NCBI GenBank assembly: GCA_903907305.1 | Contig: CAIVNT010000423.1 | Coordinates: 1-14,314 of the forward strand | Length of the DNA stretch: 14,314 nt | Source: an uncultured Ignavibacteriota bacterium | GTDB taxonomy: Bacteria; Bacteroidota; Ignavibacteria; UBA10030; UBA8401 | Reading direction: 5' to 3' | Shown: positions 1 through 6,883 of the stretch, piece by piece | Layout: the number at the start of each line of letters is the position of its first letter | Position numbering within the stretch: the stretch's first letter is position 1 | Made by a program: the position numbers and the translations under genes | The notes under the pieces: model-generated | Database searches by the model: none | What the model saw: the letters and a program-made list of their open reading frames with translations, nothing else | What the model was told of the DNA's origin: nothing

Positions 1-390
1 AAACGGCTGGAGAATTTCCGCGAAGGAAAGGTCCGCGTACTCGTCGCAACCGATGTTGCGTCCCGCGGACTGCATGTGGACGCGATCTCGCACGTGATCA
101 ATTACAATCTTCCGCAGGATGCCGAAGAGTTCGTCCATCGCATCGGTCGTACGGGCCGCGCAGGAGCGACCGGTATCGCAATCAGTTTTGCGGACGAGGA
201 GGATTCATATGAGATCCCGAAATTAGAAGAGTATATGAAACGGACGATTGAATGCATCTATCCCGATGAAACGCTGCTTGCCCCCGTACCGGAAGTCTTT
301 CCGCGCCACGAAGTGAAAAAGGATAAGGACGATCGTCGCGATTCACACCGGAGGAGCAACACACGCCGACCCCCGCGACGACGGACGTAA
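1..390 (+). CDS. DEAD-box ATP-dependent RNA helicase, C-terminal part (5' end outside window)
   Basis: The reading frame is open from base 1 to a TAA at 388-390, so only the last 129 codons are here. They cover the end of the second RecA-like (helicase C) domain. Motif V is read as VATDVASRGL (residues 19-28 of the fragment) and motif VI as HRIGRTGRAG (about 46-55), the arginine-finger region that completes the ATP site in DEAD-box proteins. After the core comes a segment PDETLLAPVPE and a short basic tail rich in Arg and Lys ending RRPPRRRT, a common RNA-binding extension in RhlB/RhlE-type helicases. The family unwinds short RNA duplexes in RNA decay, ribosome assembly or cold adaptation. 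The fragment alone does not say which subfamily; RhlB-like is a guess from the tail. A GTG at 76 is internal and is not the start. A hairpin terminator follows. Confidence 0.95.
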   Translation, partial: KRLENFREGKVRVLVATDVASRGLHVDAISHVINYNLPQDAEEFVHRIGRTGRAGATGIAISFADEEDSYEIPKLEEYMKRTIECIYPDETLLAPVPEVFPRHEVKKDKDDRRDSHRRSNTRRPPRRRT

Positions 391-404
391 GAGCATAATA
401 ATAA

Positions 405-430
405 ATGTAGGTGCGGACGCAAGTCCGCAC
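405..430 (+). repeat. TAGG-hairpin palindrome, left copy
   Basis: ATGTAGG is followed by a perfect 8-bp stem, GTGCGGAC (411-418) and GTCCGCAC (423-430), around a GCAA loop, which is a GNRA-type tetraloop if transcribed. The copy at 1042-1067 reads the same on the other strand: ATGTAGG, two variable bases, CGGAC, GCNN, GTCCG, with 20 of 26 positions identical. A diverged copy lies at 8111-8133. It starts 15 bases after the helicase stop and may help end that transcript. Confidence 0.75.
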
Positions 431-436
431 AATAAC

Positions 437-461
437 AAACGCGGATCACGGTCCGCGTTTT
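437..461 (+). terminator. Intrinsic terminator after the helicase gene
   Basis: AAACGCGGA (437-445) and TCCGCGTTT (452-460) form a perfect 9-bp stem around the six-base loop TCACGG, with T residues running through 458-461 and a second T-rich stretch at 466-468. It is about 50 bases after the helicase stop. A-residues on the other side (437-439) mean it could also act weakly in the reverse direction. It sits seven bases from the preceding TAGG-hairpin, so the two may be one composite repeat. Confidence 0.7.
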
Positions 462-520
462 GCATTTTAAAGGGCAAGAGAATTTTATGGTAATTCAATG
501 TTCCACCGCATAATTTGAAT

Positions 521-551
521 CGTTTACGCGCGGGCGGAGCCCGCGAAAACG
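521..551. repeat. GC-rich hairpin upstream of the DUF559 gene
   Basis: CGCGGGC (529-535) and GCCCGCG (539-545) form a perfect 7-bp stem with loop GGA. Outer arms CGTTT (521-525) and AAACG (547-551) pair again across a small bulge. This is a repeat-like palindrome, not coding sequence, although a TTG at 515 would keep the downstream frame open through it. Confidence 0.55.
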
Positions 552-569
552 CAATTACGCGAACCGGAT

Positions 570-586
570 CCCCCTTTAGTAAGGGG
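570..586. repeat. CCCCTT/AAGGGG palindrome upstream of the DUF559 gene
   Basis: CCCCTT (571-576) and AAGGGG (581-586) are a perfect 6-bp inverted repeat with loop TAGT, 33 bases before the chosen start codon. A second, larger C-run/G-run palindrome (990-1022) sits at the other end of the same gene. Confidence 0.6.
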
Positions 587-619
587 AAAGCGTCCCGATG
601 TATCTGGACGCAGGGGGAT

Positions 620-1030
620 ATGAAAACGAAACAACCGTTTATTTCCTACAATAAAAACCTCCGGCAATTCTCACGCAATTTACGCAACATGTCCACTCTT
701 TCCGAAGTGCTTTTGTGGATGCAGTTACGTGCAAGAAAGATGAAGAATTTTCAATTTAACAGACAAAAACCGTTGGGGAATTTTATTGCGGATTTTTATT
801 GTAAGCAATTACATTTGGTGATCGAGATCGACGGAAACAGTCATCGGGGAAAGGAACAATATGATGCCGATCGGGATGCAGCAATGCGCAATATGGGATT
901 AACCGTGATGCGCATTGCAGATGAAGATGTGAAAAGGGATATACAAAGTGTATTGCGAAGAATTGAAGAGTGGATTGAGTTAACCGGCAAATCCCCCCGT
1001 CCCCATTTTTCAAAGGGGGATTCCGTTTAG
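620..1030 (+). CDS. DUF559 (Vsr-like, PD-(D/E)XK superfamily) endonuclease-domain protein
   Basis: A 136-residue protein matching the DUF559 pattern, a family related to very-short-patch-repair endonucleases. Features seen: the N-terminal LRxxxTxxExLLWxxLR-like segment (residues about 22-38), FNRQKPLGNFIADFYC leading to D58, and the core VIEIDGNSH with E69, D71 and H75, the expected metal-binding/catalytic positions. Substrate and partner are unknown for most members; DNA cleavage is inferred from the fold. I chose ATG 620 because the domain begins there. The frame is open back to TTG 515, but that part only translates two palindromes. GGGGG at 613-617 is close to the start but only two bases away, so ribosome binding is uncertain. 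The last 14 or so codons run through another palindrome, and the stop TAG falls just outside it. The gene converges on the RND operon and is bracketed by inverted TAGG-hairpins, which suggests it travels with the repeats. Confidence 0.85.
   Translation: MKTKQPFISYNKNLRQFSRNLRNMSTLSEVLLWMQLRARKMKNFQFNRQKPLGNFIADFYCKQLHLVIEIDGNSHRGKEQYDADRDAAMRNMGLTVMRIADEDVKRDIQSVLRRIEEWIELTGKSPRPHFSKGDSV
990..1022. repeat. Palindrome AATCCCCC/GGGGGATT within the 3' end of the DUF559 gene
   Basis: AATCCCCC (990-997) and GGGGGATT (1015-1022) form a perfect 8-bp inverted repeat with a 17-base loop; CCCC at 1001-1004 offers an alternative pairing. It encodes the C-terminal SPRPHFSKGDS of the DUF559 protein, so the gene's tail is repeat-derived. 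Confidence 0.6.
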
Positions 1031-1041
1031 CCTCCGACAAA

Positions 1042-1067
1042 ACACGGACGTGCGTCCGTTCCTACAT
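1042..1067 (-). repeat. TAGG-hairpin palindrome, right copy (inverted), overlapping the RND stop codon
   Basis: On the minus strand this reads ATGTAGG, AA, CGGAC, GCAC, GTCCG, TGT, matching the left copy at 405-430 in inverted orientation. The stem is ACGGACG (1044-1050) with CGTCCGT (1053-1059). The TAG inside ATGTAGG (1062-1064) is the stop codon of the RND permease. On the minus strand the hairpin is followed by GTGTTTTG, so it may also be a weak terminator for the efflux operon. Confidence 0.75.
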
Positions 1068-4000
1068 ATCGGTTACAGTTGCCTCCGGTTCCATCTTTGT
1101 CTCTTTCGAAAAGAACGTATACATCGCTGGGATAACGAACAGTGTCAGGACGAGAGAAAAGAACAATCCTCCGATGACGACAACACCCATAGATACGCGG
1201 CTCTTTGCGCCGTTCCCCAGAGCCAGTGCGATCGGAAGCGCACCGAGCATGGTAGCGAGACTCGTCATTAGGATAGGACGGAAGCGTGCAACAGCGGAGA
1301 TCTGTGCGGCTTCCATCAGTTTCAATCCTTTTTCTTTCTGCTGATTGGCAAACTCTACGATCAGAATTCCATTCTTCGTCACCAATCCCACAAGCATAAT
1401 AATACCGATCTCGCTGAAGATATTGAGTGTCTTCCCGAAGATCCACAGCGAGATGAGTGCACCGGCAAGTGCGAGTGGAACAGTGAGCATAATCGTGAAC
1501 GGATCGACAAAGCTTTCAAACTGCGCCGCAAGGACAAGATAGATCAGCACCAATGCGAGGATGAACGCGAAGAAAATATTAGAAGAGCTTTCCGAGTAGT
1601 CGCGCGAAGGTCCGCTGAGTGCAGTAGTGAACGAATCATCAAGAATTAATTTTGAGATCCTGTCCATCTCTGCAATGCCGTCGCCGATCGTTTTGCCGGG
1701 AGCGAGTCCCGCGGAGATCGTTGCGGCTTTGAACCTGTTGAAGTGATACAACTGCGGCGGGGCACTCTGTTCCTTCAGTGTGACGAGATTGTCCAACTGG
1801 ATCAGTTGTCCCGTATTGTTCCGCACATAGAGAGATGTGAGGTCGAGCGGTTCATCACGATCCGTCCTGTTCACCTGGCCGATCACCTGATACTGGAATC
1901 CGTTCATCTCGAAGTACGAGAAGCGCTGACCGCTGAATGCGAGCTGCAGCGTCTGCGCGATGTCGATCACAGAGACACCGAGACTGCGCGCTCTGTCGCG
2001 GTCGATAGAAAGGTCCAGCTGAGGCTTGTTGAATTTAAGATTCACATCGGACGCAATGAATACGCTGCTCTTGTTCACCTCATCCTGGAATTTCGGAACG
2101 AACTCGCGCAGTTTATCGAAATTCTGATTCTGCAATACGTACTGCACAGGAAGTCCCACGCGTGCACCACCGCCGCCGGCGGAGACAGTCTGTTCCTGAA
2201 GGACGAAGACGCGCGCTTCGGTCATCTTTCGCGTTTTTGTCGTGAGATAGTCTGCGATCTCCTGCTGTGACCGTTTTCTTTCGGAGCCGTCCACAAGCAT
2301 CAATCGTGCAGTGCCGGTATTGACGGCGCCGGAGCCGGAGAAACCGGGCGCGGTTACCGTCAGAAAGATCTTTTTCTCGGGAAGAGAATCGTTGACGATC
2401 GCACTTAGCTTTTCCATGAATGCATCGGTGTATTCGAATGATGCGCCTTCGGGTGCGGTTGCGGAAATGCGGATGAACGAACGGTCATCCAGCGGAGAGA
2501 GTTCGGATTGCAGCGTTGCTCCGATGCCGATGATAGCACAGATGGCCGCTGCAATGATCGCGGCTGCGACCCAGCGGTGTCGCATGAACTGTCCAAGCAA
2601 ACGTTCATACGTTTCATTCATCTTCACAAAGAACGGTTCGGTGAGTTCGTAGAACCGTCCGTGTTTCTGTTCTTTGCGGATAAGACGTGCGTTGAGCATT
2701 GGTGTAAGTGAAAGAGAGACAAATGCCGAGATGAGCACGGCTCCGGCAATCACCACGCCGAATTCACGGAACAACCTTCCGACGAATCCCTGCAGGAAAA
2801 TAACGGGAAGAAATACCGCCGCAAGAGTGATGGATGTGGAAATGACCGCGAAGAAGATCTCTTTGGAACCGGCATATGCCGCCTGAAGAGGCGGGAGTCC
2901 CTGTTCAACTTTCTTGAAAATATTCTCTGTGACAACAATGCCGTCGTCCACCACAAGACCTGTTGCAAGCACAATAGCCAGCAGCGTCAGCACATTAATG
3001 GAGTATCCCATAATATACATAATGAAGAATGCGCCGATGAGCGAGACGGGAATATCGATGAGGGGACGGAATGCGATGAGCCAGTCCCGGAAGAAAAGAT
3101 AAATGATCAGTATAACGAGCAGAATAGCGATAAAGATCGTTTCCTGTACTTCGCCGATGGACTGCTTGATGAAGCGCGTATTGTCCATAGCGATATCAAG
3201 TTTATAGTCCGCCGGAAGGTCCTTTTTGATCTGTTCCACCCGTTTGAAGAACGCATCGGCGATCTCCACATAGTTGCTTCCGGGCTGGGGGATGATCGCT
3301 ACACCGACCATAGGTGTTCCGTTGATCTTTAACACGGTTTCTTCGTTCTCCGGACCGAGATTCGCGTATCCGATATCGCTCAGGCGTATCACTTTCGTTC
3401 CGTCGGATTTTATGATGAGATTGTTGAAATCCTCGACCGTCTTCATCTTTCCTTTAGTATTCACGATCAGTTCGGTCTGATTTCCCGCGATCTTGCCGGA
3501 GGGAAGTTCGATATTCTCCTTCCCGAGCGCATTCTTTACATCGAGAGGGGTCAGTCCATATGCCGCAAATTTGGACGGATCCATCCATATGCGCATTGCA
3601 TACCGTTTTTGTCCCCAGATCTGTGTGGAACTGACTCCGGGAATGGTCTGAAGATTCTGTGCGATCACATTCTCCGCAAAGTCGCTCAGTTCCAGAATGT
3701 TCTTCGTCTCGCTTTGTACGGTCAAAGAAATGATCGCATCGGAATTTGCATCGCTTTTGGTGACGACGGGGGGAGAGTCGATATCCTGCGGAAGCTGACG
3801 TGTTGTACCGGAAACTTTGTCACGCACATCGTTCGTTGCCGCTTCGAGATTTGCATCAAGATTGAATTCAACGGTGATGTTGCTCGTTCCCTGACTGCTG
3901 CTGGAAGAAATATTGCGGACGCCGGAGATGCCGTTGATCGCCTTCTCCAGCGGTTCAGTGATCTGCGATTCGATCACATCCGCATTTGCGCCGACATAAC

Positions 4001-4148
4001 TGGTGCGGACGGAGATGATCGGGGGATCGATGGCGGGATATTCACGCACGCCGAGGAATTGAAAACTGATGATCCCGAATAAAATGATCACCAGCGACAT
4101 GACGATCGCAAGGACGGGACGCTGTATGCTGACGGAGGCAAGACTCAT
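1062..4148 (-). CDS. RND-family multidrug efflux permease (AcrB/HAE1-like inner-membrane pump)
   Basis: A full-length 1028-residue resistance-nodulation-division transporter that exports hydrophobic or amphiphilic compounds using the proton gradient. It works as a trimer in the inner membrane with a periplasmic adaptor and an outer-membrane channel. Seen directly: an N-terminal TM helix (about 10-30) after the typical MSLASVSIQRPVLA start; a periplasmic porter domain; TM4 with the paired acids D401-D402 in GLVVDDGIVVTENI; and TM10 with K925 in GLVTKNGILIVEFANQ, the proton-relay lysine; then a final TM pair ending in FVIPAMYTFF. These residues fit HAE1 drug exporters and not metal-ion (CusA-type) pumps. 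No strong Shine-Dalgarno precedes ATG 4148. The adaptor gene lies 133 bp upstream on the same strand, and no outer-membrane factor gene is adjacent. The last Met codon and the TAG stop lie inside a dispersed palindrome, so the extreme C-terminus may have been changed by its arrival. Confidence 0.96.
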   Translation of the reverse strand: MSLASVSIQRPVLAIVMSLVIILFGIISFQFLGVREYPAIDPPIISVRTSYVGANADVIESQITEPLEKAINGISGVRNISSSSSQGTSNITVEFNLDANLEAATNDVRDKVSGTTRQLPQDIDSPPVVTKSDANSDAIISLTVQSETKNILELSDFAENVIAQNLQTIPGVSSTQIWGQKRYAMRIWMDPSKFAAYGLTPLDVKNALGKENIELPSGKIAGNQTELIVNTKGKMKTVEDFNNLIIKSDGTKVIRLSDIGYANLGPENEETVLKINGTPMVGVAIIPQPGSNYVEIADAFFKRVEQIKKDLPADYKLDIAMDNTRFIKQSIGEVQETIFIAILLVILIIYLFFRDWLIAFRPLIDIPVSLIGAFFIMYIMGYSINVLTLLAIVLATGLVVDDGIVVTENIFKKVEQGLPPLQAAYAGSKEIFFAVISTSITLAAVFLPVIFLQGFVGRLFREFGVVIAGAVLISAFVSLSLTPMLNARLIRKEQKHGRFYELTEPFFVKMNETYERLLGQFMRHRWVAAAIIAAAICAIIGIGATLQSELSPLDDRSFIRISATAPEGASFEYTDAFMEKLSAIVNDSLPEKKIFLTVTAPGFSGSGAVNTGTARLMLVDGSERKRSQQEIADYLTTKTRKMTEARVFVLQEQTVSAGGGGARVGLPVQYVLQNQNFDKLREFVPKFQDEVNKSSVFIASDVNLKFNKPQLDLSIDRDRARSLGVSVIDIAQTLQLAFSGQRFSYFEMNGFQYQVIGQVNRTDRDEPLDLTSLYVRNNTGQLIQLDNLVTLKEQSAPPQLYHFNRFKAATISAGLAPGKTIGDGIAEMDRISKLILDDSFTTALSGPSRDYSESSSNIFFAFILALVLIYLVLAAQFESFVDPFTIMLTVPLALAGALISLWIFGKTLNIFSEIGIIMLVGLVTKNGILIVEFANQQKEKGLKLMEAAQISAVARFRPILMTSLATMLGALPIALALGNGAKSRVSMGVVVIGGLFFSLVLTLFVIPAMYTFFSKETKMEPEATVTDM

Positions 4149-4155
4149 AAGAACA

Positions 4156-4176
4156 GTTTCAAGGTTCAGGTTTCAG
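4156..4176 (-). repeat. Three imperfect 7-bp tandem units in the permease leader
   Basis: On the plus strand the units are GTTTCAA, GGTTCAG and GTTTCAG; on the coding strand this is CTGAAAC-like. They lie 8 to 28 bases before the RND permease start codon, where a ribosome binding site would be expected, and none is visible there. Confidence 0.4.
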
Positions 4177-4189
4177 AATTAAAAACACT

Positions 4190-4255
4190 GTCGTGCCCGC
4201 ATGTTCTTGGCGGGCATCCATTTATAGATTCCCGTCAGAATCATCCGGGAACGAC
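4190..4255. repeat. 66-bp double-hairpin repeat between adaptor and permease genes
   Basis: The element is bounded by GTCGTGCCCG at one end and the near-inverse CGGGAACGAC at the other (8 of 10 bases match as an inverted repeat). Inside are two hairpins: TGCCCGC (4194-4200) with GCGGGCA (4210-4216), and TTCCCG (4229-4234) with CGGGAA (4246-4251). This architecture is typical of dispersed intergenic palindromes. Within an operon such hairpins often act as RNA processing or stability elements, or as partial terminators. Confidence 0.65.
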
Positions 4256-4281
4256 GTGGTATGATTGATGGGAATAGATAT

Positions 4282-5331
4282 TTATTTTACGATTACATTC
4301 ACCGGCGTTCCGGGACGCGCCTGCATCAGTCCGGTCGTCAGCACAGTGTCGCCCGCATTGAGTCCGCTGAGGATCTGCACATTCGATGCGGTGCGGATGC
4401 CTGTCTGAACCGCAAGAGCGACCACAACTCCGCGGCGTTTCACGAGGAGCGATTGTCCTTTTAAGACGGGAATAATTGATTGTGAAGGGACCATCAACGC
4501 ATTTTGGATATTCTTCAGACGCAGTTCGATCTGCACATATGCGCCGGGGAAGATCTTTTCGTTCTTGTTGTCGCAGCGCGCGCGCAGCTGCAAAGTGCGA
4601 GTGACCGGATCGATCTTTGGTTCGATGGCATATAATTTTCCGGTGAAATCAAGATGTGTCTCGTCGCTGCTGAACTGAACAAGATCGCCCACGCGGACAT
4701 CGTCCGCATATTTTTCAGGGATGGAGAAATCGACCTTCAGCGGATTGATCTTCTGGATGGAGGCGATGCGCGTTGTCTGCGACACATAACCGCCTTCACT
4801 GATATACCGAAGGCCGACGATGCCGTCGAACGGAGAACGGATCTCCCGCTTGCGGATGGAAGAGACGAGATTCTCACGGTCCGCTTTCAGCGTATTCACC
4901 TGATTCAAAGCGATGTCGTATTGTTCTTTGCTGATACCGTTGATCTCGTACAACTGTTTCTGCCGCTTTTCCTGATCCGATGCCAGTTGGATCTGCAGTT
5001 CGGTCTTCTTCAACTGTGCACGAAGATCGTCATCGTTGATCTTTACGAGCAGATCGTTCTTCCTTACGTGTGTCCCTTCGGTGAAAGCGATCTTTTCTAT
5101 TCTGCCCGCAGCTTCGGTGACGAGATCGACCGATTCGGATGCGAGAACGCTTCCCGATGAACGGACGACGTTATCGAGTTCCTGCGGTATGACAATGATA
5201 CCATTCACGGTCAAAGGCCCGCCCTGCGAACCGCCCTTGGGCGTTTCACCCTGCGATTTCGACGTGCACGATGTGAGGGTGAGCAGTATGCTTAGTGCAG
5301 TGATGAGAAGAATCGATGTTGTTTTGATCAT
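4282..5331 (-). CDS. RND efflux periplasmic adaptor (membrane fusion protein), lipoprotein
   Basis: A 349-residue AcrA/MdtA-type adaptor that links the RND permease to an outer-membrane channel. An N-terminal hydrophobic stretch ends in the lipobox LTSC, so Cys22 should be lipidated after signal peptidase II cleavage and the protein anchored in a membrane facing the periplasm. A Gly/Pro-rich linker follows. Next comes the lipoyl/barrel-sandwich half-motif VTEAAGRIEKIAF...GTHVRKNDLLVKI, then a coiled-coil hairpin rich in Gln, Lys and Leu (about 100-160), the second lipoyl half with IRSPFDGIVGL, a beta-barrel domain and the membrane-proximal domain near the C-terminus (GLNAGDTVLTTGL). I chose ATG 5331 because it gives a normal signal peptide; the frame is open to a TTG at 5352, seven codons earlier. 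It is first in the pair, upstream of the permease. The two genes likely share one transcript despite the repeat-filled 133-bp gap. Confidence 0.95.
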   Translation of the reverse strand: MIKTTSILLITALSILLTLTSCTSKSQGETPKGGSQGGPLTVNGIIVIPQELDNVVRSSGSVLASESVDLVTEAAGRIEKIAFTEGTHVRKNDLLVKINDDDLRAQLKKTELQIQLASDQEKRQKQLYEINGISKEQYDIALNQVNTLKADRENLVSSIRKREIRSPFDGIVGLRYISEGGYVSQTTRIASIQKINPLKVDFSIPEKYADDVRVGDLVQFSSDETHLDFTGKLYAIEPKIDPVTRTLQLRARCDNKNEKIFPGAYVQIELRLKNIQNALMVPSQSIIPVLKGQSLLVKRRGVVVALAVQTGIRTASNVQILSGLNAGDTVLTTGLMQARPGTPVNVIVK

Positions 5332-5396
5332 AGATGATACAGTAATGTTCAATTTGGACAGTTGAATCGGTAATCTGTTTAATATACGATTATTCC

Positions 5397-5402
5397 ATTA
5401 TA
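5397..5402 (-). promoter_or_regulatory. Candidate -10 element for the efflux operon
   Basis: On the minus strand this is a perfect TATAAT, 66 bases before the adaptor ATG, in the divergent gap of 190 bp. No convincing -35 hexamer is seen 16-18 bases upstream, so support is only the hexamer and its position. Confidence 0.3.
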
Positions 5403-5451
5403 GAGTGAACGATGAAAACGAGGCGGGGACGAACATTGACAATTGTCTGTG

Positions 5452-5483
5452 ATTGCATTGGGGAAATTCTTTCGTTACTTTTC
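5452..5483 (+). promoter_or_regulatory. Candidate Bacteroidota-type promoter for the amylase gene
   Basis: ATTG (5452-5455), a 20-base spacer, then TACTTTTC (5476-5483) resembles the Bacteroidetes primary-sigma pattern TTTG-N19/20-TAnnTTTG, missing one base in each box. It lies about 40 bases before the ATG. The pattern is short, so chance is a real alternative. Confidence 0.25.
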
Positions 5484-5521
5484 TCCGTCCAACCACGGCA
5501 TATCATCTTAACCATTCAATT

Positions 5522-6871
5522 ATGAAAAAAATCATTCTCTTTCTCTGCACCATTACAATTCTTTGCGCACAACGTCCGTCGCCGTATTCCGCTGAAACCG
5601 CACGCCATTCCGAAGCGTGGGTGAAGAACGGTATCATTTACGAGATCTATCCCCGTGCATTTTCCAAAGAAGGAAATTTTGCCGGCATTGAAAAGAAACT
5701 ACCTGCATTGAAAAAGCTTGGTGTCACAACATTGTGGCTGATGCCGATCCATCCGGTGGGAATTGAGCAGCGGAAAGGTTCGCTCGGTTCGCCGTATTCC
5801 ATTAAAGATTATTACGGCATCAATCCGGAATTCGGCACACTGCAGGACTTCAAACGATTGGTAAAAAGATCGCATGATCTGGGATTCAAGATCGTGATCG
5901 ATCTCGTAGCAAATCACACATCGTGGGACAGCCGGATGTTCAAGGAACATCCCGAATGGTTCACGAAAGACTCTACGGGAAAATTTGTCCCGCCGGTAGC
6001 GGACTGGTCCGATGTGGTGGACCTGAATTATTCCAACGGCGATCTGCGGTATTATATGATCGAGATGCTCAAATACTGGGTGCGCGATATCGGTCTGGAT
6101 GGATTCCGCTGCGATGTAGCCGAAATGGTGCCGACCGATTTTTGGAATGAAGCGCGTGCCGCACTCGACTCCATCAAACCGGTGATGATGCTCGCCGAAG
6201 GACAATATCCCGAACATCACGTGAAGGCATTCGACCTGACATACTCTTGGAATCTGTACGGCGAGATCGGCCCGGTGCTGAACGGAGAAAAGACCGTAGC
6301 GGAATTTGATACTGTTCTTTCGCGCGAAGCCGCCGCGTATCCAAAAGGTTCGATCCGTCTCCGCTTCAGTTCCAATCACGACGAGAACGCGTGGGACAAG
6401 CCGGATGTGGAGAAGTTTGGAGCAGAAGGTGCAAAACTCGCCGCCGTTCTTGTGAATACATTTCCGGGCGCACCGCTGCTTTATAATGGACAGGAAGTCG
6501 GGAATAACATCAAACTCGGACTCTTCGAAAAATTCGAGATCGACTGGACCAAAGGAAAAGAGTACAGTGATTTCTATACGAAACTCTATTCGGTACGGAA
6601 GAAGAATCCTGCATTATCAACGGGAGAATTCTTCCGTGTACAGAACGATCATCCGGAACGGGTCTATTCATTCCTCCGCACGCAGGGAAAGAACACCGTT
6701 CTTGCCGTGCTGAATTTTTCTAAGGATGAACAGAAAACAACACTTGAACTTCCCGCATCAATGAAGAACAAAAAATTCGTCGACGCTCTCTCGAAAAATA
6801 AAGTAACACCGTCGAACGATGGATCGATCACTCTTCCGCGGCACGGATATGCGCTGTGGATCGTCCAATAA
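5522..6871 (+). CDS. Secreted alpha-amylase family (GH13) glycoside hydrolase
   Basis: A 449-residue TIM-barrel enzyme of glycoside hydrolase family 13, which cleaves or transfers alpha-glucosidic bonds of starch, glycogen or maltodextrins. All four conserved regions are present: DLVANH (D127-H132), GFRCDVAEM with the nucleophile D198, AEGQY with the acid/base E226, and SNHDEN with the transition-state D287. A C-terminal all-beta domain ends the protein (about 375-449: VYSFLRTQGKNTVLAVLNFS onward). A signal peptide at residues 1-16 ends LCA, followed by Gln17, so the enzyme is periplasmic or secreted; the Cys15 position does not make a good lipobox. I chose ATG 5522 because it starts the signal peptide; the frame is open to a TTG at 5453. 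No Shine-Dalgarno is visible. At 449 residues it has no accessory binding domains. The subfamily (amylase, neopullulanase, glucosidase or transferase) cannot be fixed by eye. It is followed after 12 bp by a membrane acyltransferase gene. Confidence 0.94.
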   Translation: MKKIILFLCTITILCAQRPSPYSAETARHSEAWVKNGIIYEIYPRAFSKEGNFAGIEKKLPALKKLGVTTLWLMPIHPVGIEQRKGSLGSPYSIKDYYGINPEFGTLQDFKRLVKRSHDLGFKIVIDLVANHTSWDSRMFKEHPEWFTKDSTGKFVPPVADWSDVVDLNYSNGDLRYYMIEMLKYWVRDIGLDGFRCDVAEMVPTDFWNEARAALDSIKPVMMLAEGQYPEHHVKAFDLTYSWNLYGEIGPVLNGEKTVAEFDTVLSREAAAYPKGSIRLRFSSNHDENAWDKPDVEKFGAEGAKLAAVLVNTFPGAPLLYNGQEVGNNIKLGLFEKFEIDWTKGKEYSDFYTKLYSVRKKNPALSTGEFFRVQNDHPERVYSFLRTQGKNTVLAVLNFSKDEQKTTLELPASMKNKKFVDALSKNKVTPSNDGSITLPRHGYALWIVQ

Positions 6872-6883
6872 CGAAAGGCACCT

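Noticed and set aside
515..619. N-terminal extension of the DUF559 protein from a TTG codon
   Set aside because: The added residues translate two palindromes and precede the conserved domain; ATG 620 fits the family start.
5436..5441. TTGACA as a -35 hexamer for the amylase gene
   Set aside because: Seventeen bases later the sequence is TGGGGA, with no -10-like hexamer at workable spacing.
5438..5447. Perfect 10-bp palindrome GACAATTGTC in the divergent efflux/amylase gap, a possible operator
   Set aside because: A 10-bp palindrome is expected about a dozen times by chance in 14 kb, it does not extend outward, and no regulator gene is adjacent.
5453..5521. Amylase start at TTG 5453
   Set aside because: It would put 23 polar residues before a normal signal peptide; ATG 5522 starts the signal peptide directly.
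5699..6379. 226-codon open frame on the minus strand inside the amylase gene
   Set aside because: It is antisense to conserved GH13 motifs, shows no recognisable domain, and is explained by codon bias of the real gene.
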